From a virus: a stretch of 21,339 bases of DNA. The notes under the pieces are model-generated. The model saw nothing but the letters and a program-made list of their open reading frames with translations. It did not search any database and was not told where the DNA came from. Position 1 is the stretch's first letter. Every line of letters starts with the position of its first letter. The position numbers were made by a program, and so were the translations under genes. Of the stretch, positions 13,804 to 21,339 are shown piece by piece. The stretch spans positions 1 to 21,339 of the IMG/VR virus record IMGVR_UViG_3300033143_003380; one strand, written 5' to 3'.

Positions 13804-14715
13804 ATGTCAGCAAAAAATCCCAATCTACAAGCAAGTAGGATACTCAATGCAACTAGGGTAGCTCAGGCAGCCGACGATACACCGGTTACCGATTGGTCGT
13901 TATCTGCTCCGTTCATTGTGGTCATGCAGCTTGATGAGACGGCAGGACCATGGACGGCGACCTACAAAATTCGCTGGCGCCGAACATTAGGTACTTTTGC
14001 TGACTTAGGCGCAACTGGAGAAATGAAGACCACCACGGCCACAGACCTCACTAATGGTAATGCTGTAACCATTGGAGAGAAAGCTTGTACCAATACTCCT
14101 AGTGGCCCATGGCAAGATGGTGAAGAGGTCGAGGGTACTGGCACTGCAGATAGTATCACCTTACAGGATGAAGATTATACCGAGGTACACTTTGCTGTTG
14201 ACCCTGCAGATGCTAACGATTTCCAAGAGTATGAGTTCGAAATCTATGACGTGACCAACGGAGCGGCAATTGGGACTGCAGAGGCTACACTCACAACCGG
14301 AGCAGGTGCAGCCTCTTATGACCTTGTACCAAGTGACTCATATATTCTTCTAGCTGCAGATAATGTGACTATGGAATATGAAACCGACGACGATCTTGTA
14401 CCAAGCGACTCTTATATTCTCTTGGCTGCAGATAACGTAACAGTCGAATACGTAGTAGTTTACGACCTTGTACCAAGTGACTCTTATATTCTCTTGGCTG
14501 CAGATAACGTAACAGTCGAATACGTAGTAGTTTACGACCTTATACCAAGTGACTCCTATATTCTTCTGGCTGCAGATAATGTAACCATGGAATATGAAAC
14601 AACTGATGATCTTATACCAAGTGACTCCTATATTCTCTTGGCTGCAGATAATGTAACAGTTGAGTATGAAACAACCGATGACCTTATACCAAGTGACTCT
14701 TATATTATAATGTAA
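13804..14715 (+). CDS. Virion/adhesin repeat protein, 5' part of a frame-split gene
   Basis: 303 residues. An N-terminal domain (about 1-172) is beta-rich and phage-structural in character (TWTATYKIRW-type strands; DWSLSAPFIVVMQLDETAGP, YEFEIYDVTNGAAIG). From residue 173 come five complete units and a broken sixth of the 24-residue repeat DLVPSDSYILLAADNVTVEY plus four variable residues. In unit 6, bases matching CTCTTGGCTGCAG (13 nt) are missing, so the frame runs into TAA 14713-14715. The other frame, open from 14697, carries on the repeat (NVTVEY) and then the whole 14820-17480 protein. The simplest reading is one gene of about 1225 codons with a frameshift. AAAGGAG precedes ATG 13804. A surface or tail-fibre role is likely. 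Assembly error is an alternative. Confidence 0.75.
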   Translation: MSAKNPNLQASRILNATRVAQAADDTPVTDWSLSAPFIVVMQLDETAGPWTATYKIRWRRTLGTFADLGATGEMKTTTATDLTNGNAVTIGEKACTNTPSGPWQDGEEVEGTGTADSITLQDEDYTEVHFAVDPADANDFQEYEFEIYDVTNGAAIGTAEATLTTGAGAASYDLVPSDSYILLAADNVTMEYETDDDLVPSDSYILLAADNVTVEYVVVYDLVPSDSYILLAADNVTVEYVVVYDLIPSDSYILLAADNVTMEYETTDDLIPSDSYILLAADNVTVEYETTDDLIPSDSYIIM

Positions 14716-14738
14716 CAGTTGAGTATACAGAAGGCGGA
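14320..14738 (+). repeat. 72-bp coding repeat array 1 (6 units)
   Basis: Units start at 14320, 14392, 14464, 14536, 14608 and 14680. Each encodes DLVPSDSYILLAADNVTVEY with a variable four-residue linker (ETDD, VVVY, VVVY, ETTD, ETTD). Units 2 and 3 are nearly identical in DNA, which points to recent duplication. The sixth unit is 59 bp long because 13 nt are missing. Confidence 0.95.
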
Positions 14739-14819
14739 GTCGCTGGTACAGTAGTTGTTGCCACAGTTAAAGTCGCTTGCAATACAGGCACGGGCGATCA
14801 GACTATAACCACATCGGAC

Positions 14820-17480
14820 TTGGGGGGATTGACTCCAAAAGCCGCAATGTTTACTTTGACTAAAGCGATTACAGACGGTATACCTGCCGATCATGCGGCT
14901 TTATCTACCGGATTTACAGACGGTACAAATCATGTTTCGACCTTAGTCCAGTCAGAAGATGGGTCAACCGGAGCAGACGTAAACAGACGCGGAGCAACCA
15001 ATCGAATTTGTACCGTGTTAACCGTAACCGGACAACTTGATGGAGAAGCTAGTTTTAAGGAGTGGACAACAAACGGCGTGGTTATTACGTGGGAAGATGC
15101 TCTTGACGCCGCTTATTTATTAACTGTAGTCTTTTACGCCGGGGAGGATGTAACCGCAGATGTTGGTACACATTTATTAGAGCACGATCAAACATCTGCA
15201 ATAACGGGATTAGGTTATGAGCCAGATTTGATTTTTGTGTTTGGGCACGGTGGGTCATACGATACTGGCAACGATAACGACTTTGTTGTACTAATGGGTA
15301 TTGGCTCCAACGAAGCTACATTGAAACAGGGTGCACACACGCTACACGACAAGCACGGCGCGTCAGCAAGTTTAATAAGTGAATATATAAGCGATGAAAG
15401 AATAGCCGTCAATCTATATAACGATGGAATATCACGTACATTTAAAATTAATACATTTGATGCGGGCGGAGTAACATTTTCCACTAAGCAAGAGGGTGTT
15501 ACCGACGCCGACCTTTGGGTTTGTTACATGACATTGAATTTTGGCGGGGCGGCTGCCACATGGCTAGGATGGGTAGACACGAGAACAACTATTGGAAGTC
15601 AGTCAATTACTGACCCCGGATTTACACCGCAAACCGTTATAACGCTACCCGCGCACCTTGATACCTTGAACACAATAGAGAGAGCCTTTGTTGGCGGTGT
15701 TGGTATAGGGGCGTTTGACGAAAACGATGAATATACTAACTTGATCTACAACGAGGACGGACTAGCAACCACGAACACCGGGAATGTGTCTGACGACAAA
15801 GCCCTGATCATTTTAGACGAAACGGGGGCGGTTGATGTTGTAGCCGCGTTTACCAGTTTTGACGCCAATGGTTGGACTTGGAATTATTCAGCGGTCAATC
15901 TTACAGCGCAAAAAGTTTTATGCCTTGCGATAGAAGAAACCGATGGTTCAGGTGCAGCCTCTTATGACCTTGTACCAAGTGACTCATATATTCTTCTAGC
16001 TGCAGATAATGTGACAGTTGAATATGAAACAACCGATGATCTTATACCAAGTGACTCCTATATTCTCCTGGCTGCAGACAATGTAACAGTTGAGTATATG
16101 GAAATTCATGACCTTGTACCAAGTGACTCATATATTCTCTTGGCTGCAGATAATGTAACAGTTGAATATATGGAAATTCATGATCTTGTACCGGACGATT
16201 CTTATATTCTCTTGGCTGCAGACAATGTGACTGTTGAGTATGAAACAACTGATGATCTTATACCAAGTGACTCCTATATTCTCTTGGCTGCAGATAATGT
16301 AACAGTTGAGTATGAAACAACCGATGACCTTATACCAAGTGACTCTTATATTGCAGATAATGTAACAGTTGAGTATATAGCAGGGTATAGTCTCATACCA
16401 AGCGATTCTTATATTCTCCTAGCCGCAGACAATGTGACTGTTGAGTATGAAACAACCGATGACCTTGTACCAAGTGACTCTTATATTCTCCTGGCTGCAG
16501 ATAATGTAACAGTTGAATATGAAACAACCGATGATCTTATACCAAGTGGCTCCTATATTCTCCTGGCTGCAGACAATGTAACAGTTGAGTATATGGAAAT
16601 TCATGACCTTGTACCAAGTGATTCACATATTCTCTTGGTTGCAGATAATGTAACAGTTGGATATGCAGAAGGGTATAGCATCATACCAAGCGATTCATAT
16701 ATTCTCCTAGCCGCAGACAATGTGACTGTTGAGTATGAAACAACCGATGATCTTGTACCAGACGACTCATATATTCTCCTGGCTGCAGACAATGTAACAG
16801 TTGAGTATGTAGGAAGCTATAATCTCGTACCAAGCGATTCATATATTCTCTTGGCTGCAGATAATGTAACCATGGAATATGAAACAACTGATGACCTTGT
16901 ACTAAGCGATTCACATATTATCCTAGCTGCAGACAATGTAACAATTGCCTATCAAGAAATTCACGACCTTGTATTAAGTGATTCGTATATTCTCTTGGCT
17001 GCAGACAATGTAACAGTTGAATATGTAGAAGTATACGATCTTGTATCTAGTGATTCCTATATTCTTCTGGCTGCAGATAATGTAACAATTGCTTACATAG
17101 AGATCCACAACCTTATACCAAGTGACTCCTATATTCTCCTGGCTGCAGATAATGTAATCATTGAATATGACGCAACATATGATCTTGTATTAAGTGATTC
17201 GTATATTCTTCTTGCTGCCGACAATGTAACAGTTGTGTTTGCAGAAGTCTATGATATCATACCGGACGATTCGTACATTGATGTAATAGCAGCAAATATT
17301 GATATTACGACCGGTGATGGAGGGATAAATCTAGTCATACCCAAATCATATATCGATTATTATGTGCGGTGTAACAATATGACTATTAATTATATACCTA
17401 CCTACTATGTCCTACCAAGCAATTCATATATTTCGTTGCATGCAGATAATGTGACAGTTGAAATAATTGAATTTGCCTAG
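14820..17480 (+). CDS. Virion/adhesin repeat protein, 3' part of a frame-split gene
   Basis: 886 residues if translated from TTG 14820, but no ribosome site is present. The frame is open from 14697 with coding-like sequence (NVTVEYTEGGVAGTVVV), so it is best read as the continuation of the 13804 gene. Residues 1-380 contain beta-sandwich-like domains known from phage virion proteins: GGLTPKAAMF, FTDGTNHVST, RRGATN, GEASFKEW, then GLGYEPDLIFVFG and WLGWVDTRT. From residue 383 there are 21 units of the DLVPSDSYILLAADNVTVEY repeat. The first 13 are highly alike and the last ones degenerate. Expected location is the virion surface or tail, binding the host. No chaperone or enzyme motif is seen. 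It has no terminator after it. Confidence 0.75.
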   Translation: MGGLTPKAAMFTLTKAITDGIPADHAALSTGFTDGTNHVSTLVQSEDGSTGADVNRRGATNRICTVLTVTGQLDGEASFKEWTTNGVVITWEDALDAAYLLTVVFYAGEDVTADVGTHLLEHDQTSAITGLGYEPDLIFVFGHGGSYDTGNDNDFVVLMGIGSNEATLKQGAHTLHDKHGASASLISEYISDERIAVNLYNDGISRTFKINTFDAGGVTFSTKQEGVTDADLWVCYMTLNFGGAAATWLGWVDTRTTIGSQSITDPGFTPQTVITLPAHLDTLNTIERAFVGGVGIGAFDENDEYTNLIYNEDGLATTNTGNVSDDKALIILDETGAVDVVAAFTSFDANGWTWNYSAVNLTAQKVLCLAIEETDGSGAASYDLVPSDSYILLAADNVTVEYETTDDLIPSDSYILLAADNVTVEYMEIHDLVPSDSYILLAADNVTVEYMEIHDLVPDDSYILLAADNVTVEYETTDDLIPSDSYILLAADNVTVEYETTDDLIPSDSYIADNVTVEYIAGYSLIPSDSYILLAADNVTVEYETTDDLVPSDSYILLAADNVTVEYETTDDLIPSGSYILLAADNVTVEYMEIHDLVPSDSHILLVADNVTVGYAEGYSIIPSDSYILLAADNVTVEYETTDDLVPDDSYILLAADNVTVEYVGSYNLVPSDSYILLAADNVTMEYETTDDLVLSDSHIILAADNVTIAYQEIHDLVLSDSYILLAADNVTVEYVEVYDLVSSDSYILLAADNVTIAYIEIHNLIPSDSYILLAADNVIIEYDATYDLVLSDSYILLAADNVTVVFAEVYDIIPDDSYIDVIAANIDITTGDGGINLVIPKSYIDYYVRCNNMTINYIPTYYVLPSNSYISLHADNVTVEIIEFA
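15966..17477 (+). repeat. 72-bp coding repeat array 2 (21 units)
   Basis: Tandem units like array 1, starting at 15966 right after the same GAASY junction sequence that precedes array 1. Linkers alternate among ETTD, MEIH, IAGY, VGSY, AEGY and others. One unit lacks 9 nt in frame (SYIADNV instead of SYILLAADNV). The three last units are strongly diverged. Units near the 5' side are nearly identical to each other and to array 1. Confidence 0.95.
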
Positions 17481-17509
17481 TAGATAAAACACTCTTGAAA
17501 GGAGATCCC

Positions 17510-17809
17510 ATGGCTGGTGAAATAGTATTTGAAAGAAGGTTAGTAGATAAACTTTTGGATAGATATCCAGGTGCTTATGTGTTAAAGAATAACCCGAATT
17601 ATATACAGGGGTTTCCAGATAGATTATTCTTGTATAGAAATTTTTGGGCAGCATTCGAAACAAAGATCCATGCCGATGCTAGCGTTCAACCAAATCAAGC
17701 GTATTATGTTGAGCATCTAAACGATTTATCCTTAGCCATGTTTGTTTATCCAGAAAACGAAAAGGAGTTCTTACGTGAAATACAATTCGCACTCCTCCGT
17801 CAAAGGTAA
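17510..17809 (+). CDS. VRR-NUC-like PD-(D/E)XK nuclease
   Basis: 99 residues from ATG 17510. A TTG at 17495 would extend it, but the TTG is part of the ribosome site CTTGAAAGGAG, so I start at ATG. The core motif is QGFPD37RLFLYRNFWAAFE50TK52: the conserved G-x-P-D then E-x-K of VRR-NUC-type endonucleases. Upstream E8 and the Y-P-G loop, and downstream Q-P-N-Q-A-Y-Y, also fit. These small phage enzymes act as Holliday-junction or structure-specific endonucleases in recombination and repair. It is the first gene after the virion insert and overlaps the next gene by 35 nt in another frame. Confidence 0.85.
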   Translation: MAGEIVFERRLVDKLLDRYPGAYVLKNNPNYIQGFPDRLFLYRNFWAAFETKIHADASVQPNQAYYVEHLNDLSLAMFVYPENEKEFLREIQFALLRQR

Positions 17810-18341
17810 ACATGCATTTTTGAGTCCTAGTCAATATCATTGGACAAACTATACCGAAGAGAAATTAATTAAACGTTTCCATGCCTATCGGGCAGCAGAA
17901 AGGGGCACACAACTCCATGAGTTAGCAGAAAAATTGATAGGTTTAGGTATAAAGATGCCAGCTAACGATACGGCATTTAGCTTATTCGTTAATGATGCTA
18001 TAGGATATGGCATGGTTCCAGAATTAATTCTATATTACTCTGAAAATTCATTCGGGACTGCTGATGCTGTGATATTTAAAGATGGTTTGCTTAGAATTCA
18101 CGATTTGAAAACCGGAGTCACAAAAGCTTCGGTCCGTCAATTGGAAGTCTATGCTTCTTTGTTCTGTTTGGAATATGAAGTTGATCCAGAGGACATAGAG
18201 ATAGAACTAAGAATTTATCAAGGGTCAGAAGTTATGATCTATGAACCAAACATCGAATTATTAACGCGTATTATGGAAACCATTGTCGAATTTGACAATA
18301 TTGTCGACGAACTAAAAGATAAAGTTGGAGTAACGATATGA
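17775..18341 (+). CDS. Cas4/RecB-like PD-(D/E)XK exonuclease
   Basis: 188 residues from GTG 17775, which lies 7 nt after AAAGGAG. A longer start at 17742 has no such site. Motifs follow the PD-(D/E)XK_1 pattern: G44-T-Q-L-H48 (the conserved HxxAE helix), F93-G-T-A-D97-A, D110-L-K112-T-G and the QLEVYA (Q122...Y126) motif. Phage proteins of this kind act as single-strand exonucleases or recombination nucleases. There is no iron-sulfur cysteine cluster, unlike Cas4 proper. It overlaps the VRR-NUC gene at the 5' end and the RNA polymerase-like gene at the 3' end (ATGA), so the three genes are translationally linked. Confidence 0.85.
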   Translation: MKYNSHSSVKGKHAFLSPSQYHWTNYTEEKLIKRFHAYRAAERGTQLHELAEKLIGLGIKMPANDTAFSLFVNDAIGYGMVPELILYYSENSFGTADAVIFKDGLLRIHDLKTGVTKASVRQLEVYASLFCLEYEVDPEDIEIELRIYQGSEVMIYEPNIELLTRIMETIVEFDNIVDELKDKVGVTI

Positions 18342-20983
18342 CAAAAACTATAAAACACTATGGTATTAAACGGCGTTCTGGTAGATACCCATGGGGGACT
18401 GGTGGTCATAGTCAACAACGAACGTCGGATTTTTTAGGTATCGTTGCTGAATTAAAGTCAGAAGGTCTTAGTGATAAAGAAGTAGCTAAAGCTATGGGAA
18501 TGTCCACCACAGCTTTAATACAAAATAAGTCCTTAGCCAAAGCTGAATTAAGAAGTGCCAATGAATCTCAAGCCCACAGATGGAAAGAGAAAGGAATGTC
18601 TAATGTTGCTATCGGAAAGCGAATGGGTATCAATGAATCCAGTGTTAGAGCACTATTAGATCCATCGATTAGTGCACGAGCTGCCGTAACAAAAAATACA
18701 TCCGAATATCTATCAGGTGTTATGGCCACTGAAGGCGTTATCGATATTGGTGTTGGTGTGGAAAGTGGATTAGGAATTAGTAGAACAAAACTCAATACCG
18801 CAGTAAAAGCTTTAGAAAATAAAGGTTACGAGGTATATTATATAAAAACACCACAACTAGGTACTGGTAAATTTACTAGTATTAAAGTGTTAGCTCCACC
18901 AGGAACTTCATATGGTGACGTATATAATGATCGAGCTAATATAGCCATACTTTCGGGACATTCGGATGATGGCGGTAGGAGCTTCTTAGGTTTGAAGCCG
19001 ATTCAAAATGTATCTGGTGAACGAATACATATTCGTTATGATGAAGATGGTGGTGGCGATAAAGATGGTGTTATAGAACTTCGACGTGGTGTAGATGATC
19101 TTGACTTAGGACAAGCCAAATATGCACAAGTTCGAATCGGCGTTGATGGTACACACTTTATGAAAGGTATGGCTATATATTCAGAATCTATTCCAGATGG
19201 TTCTGATATAATATATAATACAAGAAAAAAGAAAAGTGAGGCTCTACGACCAGAGGATATTTATAAACCGATTACAGCAGATCCAGATAATCCCTTTGGC
19301 GCAACAATAAAGTTAGGTGGTCAACGAGGGGCGTTAAATGTGGTCAATGAGGAGGGAGATTGGGGACAGTGGTCTAAAACAATATCCTCCCAGATACTAT
19401 CAAAACAATCCCCAGCTCTTGCAAAACGACAGTTAGAGCTGTCATATGATATAAAAAAGGCAGAATTTGATGAGGTAATGTCGTTAACTAATCCTGTTGT
19501 GAAGGCGCATTTATTACAAGGTTTTGCCGATGATGCAGATTCTTCTTCGGCTTATCTTAAAGCCGTAGCATTACCTAGACAAGCGACACATGTTGTTTTA
19601 CCAGTACCTTCGATGAGTATAAAAGAAGTTTATGCGCCAATGTATAATAATGGTGAAAATGTAGTTTTAATTCGACACCCTCATGGTGGAGTTTTTGAGA
19701 TACCAGAATTAACAGTTAATAATCGAAATCCAGAAGCTAAAAGTATTATGAAGAATGCTATAGATGCTGTTGGAATACACCCTAAGGTAGCACAAAAACT
19801 TTCAGGTGCTGATTTTGATGGGGATTTTGTAGTTGTTATACCAAATAAACGTGGCGAGATTCGAACTGCCCCATCGCTAAAGGCATTAAAAAACTTTGAT
19901 CCGATTGAAGCTTATCCTGGATATAAAGGTATGCCAGTAATGGAAGGTCCAAATAAACAATTAGAGATGGGTAAAGTTTCGAACCTTATCACAGATATGA
20001 CAATTAAGGGCGCTACACAGAATGAGATAGCAAAGGCTGTTAAACACTCGATGGTTGTTATTGATGCCGAGAAACATGGATTGAATTACAAACAATCAGC
20101 TTTTGATAATACTATAGCTGAACTAAAAATCAAGTATCAAGGGGCTGCTAATGCCGGTGCTTCAACACTAATCTCTAAGGCTAAGTCCCAAGTCAGAGTC
20201 CCTTTTCGAAAAGAGGGCGTACTGATTACCGACCCAAAGACGGGTAAAACTAAACGTGTATACATAGACAAGCGAACTGGAAAGAAGTTGTATGAAGAAA
20301 CCGGCGAGTCTTATGTAAACAAAAAAGGTATAACGGTTAAACGCCAACAGGTAATTAGTAACATGATCAAAGCTAAATCGGCTTTTGAGTTGTCATCTGG
20401 TACTAGAATGGAAACGATCTATGCTACCTATGCTGATCGGTTAAAGGGTTTGGCTAATAAGGCTAGACTAGCAGTCTTAGACACACCGAGACAGGTCTAT
20501 GTAGCAAAGGCTAAGAAAGCTTTTCAACCACAAGTTGATAGTTTATTAGCTAAGCTTAGGCTTGCAGACAGAAACAAACCGTTGGAAAGAAAAGCTCAGC
20601 TAGTTGCCAATAAGATCTACCGTGAGAAGTTAAAGGGTAATCCTTCGATGGATGCGGCAGATAAGAAGAGACTACGGGGGCAGGTCCTAACTGAAGCCCG
20701 CACCCGTTTAAATGCAAAGAAGCCTGAGATTGAGATAACGCCTAAAGAATGGACTGCCATTCAACTGGGAGCAGTTAGTCATCATACTGTTACCCGTATC
20801 ATTAAAAGCGCTAACCAGGAGATGCTAAAACAATTAGCTATCCCAAGGACTGCATATGTAATGACTACGGCTAAGGTATCAAAAGCTAATGCCATGGCGG
20901 CTGTAGGATACACACCAGCTGAGATAGCATTTGCACTAGGCGTCTCCGCAACAACAGTAACCAATACACTTGGTGGTGGATAA
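18338..20983 (+). CDS. YonO/QDE-1-like single-chain RNA polymerase with HTH segments
   Basis: 881 residues. The key signature is SGAD492FD494GD496FVVVIP, the metal-binding DxDGD of the two-barrel RNA polymerase fold (beta', QDE-1, YonO, crAss-type phage polymerases). Upstream, VVLIR446HPHGGVFEIPELTV resembles the beta' region before DFDGD, where NRxPxxHR leads into the catalytic loop. Two helix-turn-helix-like segments lie near residues 42-63 (EGLSDKEVAKAMGMSTTALI) and 82-107 (KGMSNVAIGKRMGINESSVR), and one at the C-terminus, about 857-878 (YTPAEIAFALGVSATTVTNT). The N-terminus carries HYGIKRRSGRYPWGTG, which I know from gut-phage relatives. The likely role is a phage-encoded RNA polymerase that finds its own promoters by the HTH segments; that is inference. 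RdRP activity cannot be excluded. ATG 18338 overlaps the nuclease stop. Confidence 0.8.
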   Translation: MTKTIKHYGIKRRSGRYPWGTGGHSQQRTSDFLGIVAELKSEGLSDKEVAKAMGMSTTALIQNKSLAKAELRSANESQAHRWKEKGMSNVAIGKRMGINESSVRALLDPSISARAAVTKNTSEYLSGVMATEGVIDIGVGVESGLGISRTKLNTAVKALENKGYEVYYIKTPQLGTGKFTSIKVLAPPGTSYGDVYNDRANIAILSGHSDDGGRSFLGLKPIQNVSGERIHIRYDEDGGGDKDGVIELRRGVDDLDLGQAKYAQVRIGVDGTHFMKGMAIYSESIPDGSDIIYNTRKKKSEALRPEDIYKPITADPDNPFGATIKLGGQRGALNVVNEEGDWGQWSKTISSQILSKQSPALAKRQLELSYDIKKAEFDEVMSLTNPVVKAHLLQGFADDADSSSAYLKAVALPRQATHVVLPVPSMSIKEVYAPMYNNGENVVLIRHPHGGVFEIPELTVNNRNPEAKSIMKNAIDAVGIHPKVAQKLSGADFDGDFVVVIPNKRGEIRTAPSLKALKNFDPIEAYPGYKGMPVMEGPNKQLEMGKVSNLITDMTIKGATQNEIAKAVKHSMVVIDAEKHGLNYKQSAFDNTIAELKIKYQGAANAGASTLISKAKSQVRVPFRKEGVLITDPKTGKTKRVYIDKRTGKKLYEETGESYVNKKGITVKRQQVISNMIKAKSAFELSSGTRMETIYATYADRLKGLANKARLAVLDTPRQVYVAKAKKAFQPQVDSLLAKLRLADRNKPLERKAQLVANKIYREKLKGNPSMDAADKKRLRGQVLTEARTRLNAKKPEIEITPKEWTAIQLGAVSHHTVTRIIKSANQEMLKQLAIPRTAYVMTTAKVSKANAMAAVGYTPAEIAFALGVSATTVTNTLGGG

Positions 20984-20995
20984 AGGAGGTATAGA

Positions 20996-21280
20996 GTGCC
21001 AAAAACTAAAGAACAGTCAAACAAAGTCATGCTTACTACAATTGACAATCCTTACAATCCATTCACCCAGTTCGATCAATGGTTGAACTATGATGTTAGT
21101 CAAGGTTACAATACCTGTGGCCTACTCTCTAGAATTGCCCGCACCTCACCAAGTTTAAGCGTTGTTGATCAGGCATTAGCTATAGTTATTGCAATGGACG
21201 AGATCGTAGCTCATAATGTTATGGGTGTTCACAAGAAAGTTACAGATAAAGATTATACAGATATTGTGTTAAAAACATAA
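20996..21280 (+). CDS. Small conserved phage protein upstream of the presumed packaging genes
   Basis: 94 residues from GTG 20996, 6 nt after AAAGGAGGT. The motif MLTTIDNPYNPFTQFDQW, then GYNTCGLLSRIARTS, then DQALAIVIAMDEIV is a pattern I recognise from many phages, where it lies between an RNA polymerase-like or nuclease gene and the terminase. Its function is unknown; the size and charge suggest a small soluble factor. The gene is followed by a G-run/C-run hairpin and then the window ends, so the terminase is not seen. Confidence 0.7.
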   Translation: MPKTKEQSNKVMLTTIDNPYNPFTQFDQWLNYDVSQGYNTCGLLSRIARTSPSLSVVDQALAIVIAMDEIVAHNVMGVHKKVTDKDYTDIVLKT

Positions 21281-21300
21281 TACTGATGATATAGCCACCT

Positions 21301-21333
21301 AGGGGGGCCCATCTCGCAAAAGACCCCCCCCCT
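21301..21333 (+). other. G-run/C-run hairpin after the last gene
   Basis: AGGGGGG (21301-21307) and CCCCCCT (within the nine-C run 21324-21332, then T) can form a 7-bp GC stem around a loop of about 19 nt, and GGGCCC overlaps the first arm. There is no T-tract, so it is a weak terminator candidate. A similar structure is, as I recall, common just before terminase genes in related phages. Confidence 0.5.
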
Positions 21334-21339
21334 TAACAT

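Noticed and set aside
14697-14715. Programmed -1 ribosomal frameshift joining 13804 and 14820 ORFs
   Set aside because: A -1 shift would join the frames, but the overlap has no slippery heptamer of the X-XXY-YYZ type, and a simple 13-nt loss in one repeat explains the split.
16042-16914. Several minus-strand frames across the repeats
   Set aside because: They arise from the repeated DNA read backwards; their repeated Cys/Gln/His-rich text mirrors the 72-bp unit.
14320-17477. CRISPR-like repeat array
   Set aside because: The 72-bp units are coding, contiguous without unique spacers, and keep one reading frame; they are protein repeats.
13804-17480. Diversity-generating retroelement acting on the repeat protein
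   Set aside because: No reverse transcriptase or template repeat is present in the window, and the differences between units are not adenine-biased in any way I can see.
17742-17774. Upstream ATG for the Cas4/RecB-like nuclease
   Set aside because: It lies deep in the VRR-NUC gene without a ribosome site; GTG 17775 has AAAGGAG 7 nt upstream.
5462-18341. TGA recoded as a sense codon
   Set aside because: TGA occurs as a stop in three genes and never inside the long conserved frames; Trp is encoded by TGG, and TGA 18339-18341 is a normal overlapping stop.

Overview
The window is a stretch of a double-stranded DNA, tailed-phage genome (or a prophage-like metagenomic contig). Every convincing gene is on the + strand and genes are tightly packed. 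The Shine-Dalgarno sites are strong (CTTGAAAGGAG, AGAAAGGAG, AAAGGAGGT), the sequence is moderately AT-rich, and the protein families resemble those of gut or anaerobic Bacillota siphoviruses. The host is therefore probably a low-GC Gram-positive bacterium. That is inference, since no host gene is present. No tRNA, rRNA, integrase, transposase or CRISPR array was seen.

Layout. 1-1232: the tail end of a gene that may be the lysin, then a small one-span membrane protein and a holin-like protein built from two tandem holin units. 1220-6906: an accessory block of small and medium proteins, many with a membrane segment. It includes two paralogues of the phage membrane family I recognise as DUF6353 (1907-2755, 4550-5464), two peptides of about 50 residues (1677-1823, 3274-3432), a zinc-ribbon-like protein, and a Lys/Arg/Ser-rich protein. 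Rho-independent terminators and two related promoters break this block into short transcription units. 6907-7282: a non-coding AT-rich gap holding ten GTTAC/GTAAC elements, several exactly 11 bp apart. It is the best candidate for a replication origin or a regulator-binding array.

7283-12926: the replication core. It contains a 1291-residue fusion of SF3 helicase, archaeo-eukaryotic-type primase, 3'-5' exonuclease and family B DNA polymerase, followed by an SSB-like protein and an SF2 helicase. 12928-17480: a GC-richer insert with its own promoter. It encodes virion-type proteins, a CxxCxxCC metal-binding protein, and a large repeat protein (27 units of about 24 residues) that is split into two reading frames by an apparent 13-nt deletion in one unit. 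17510-18341: two PD-(D/E)XK nucleases. 18338-20983: an 881-residue protein with the DFDGD signature of two-barrel RNA polymerases (YonO/QDE-1-like) and helix-turn-helix segments at both ends. 20996-21280: a small conserved phage protein, followed by a G-run/C-run hairpin at the window edge, where packaging genes usually start in such phages.

The replication fusion, SSB, helicase and nucleases probably form the replication/recombination machine and may act at the iteron region just upstream. The RNA polymerase-like protein could transcribe a subset of phage genes. The most notable items are the HTH-flanked single-chain RNA polymerase, the helicase-primase-polymerase fusion, the phased iterons, the split and variable repeat protein, a shared TCGC-N15-TATAATG promoter layout, and the tandem holin.
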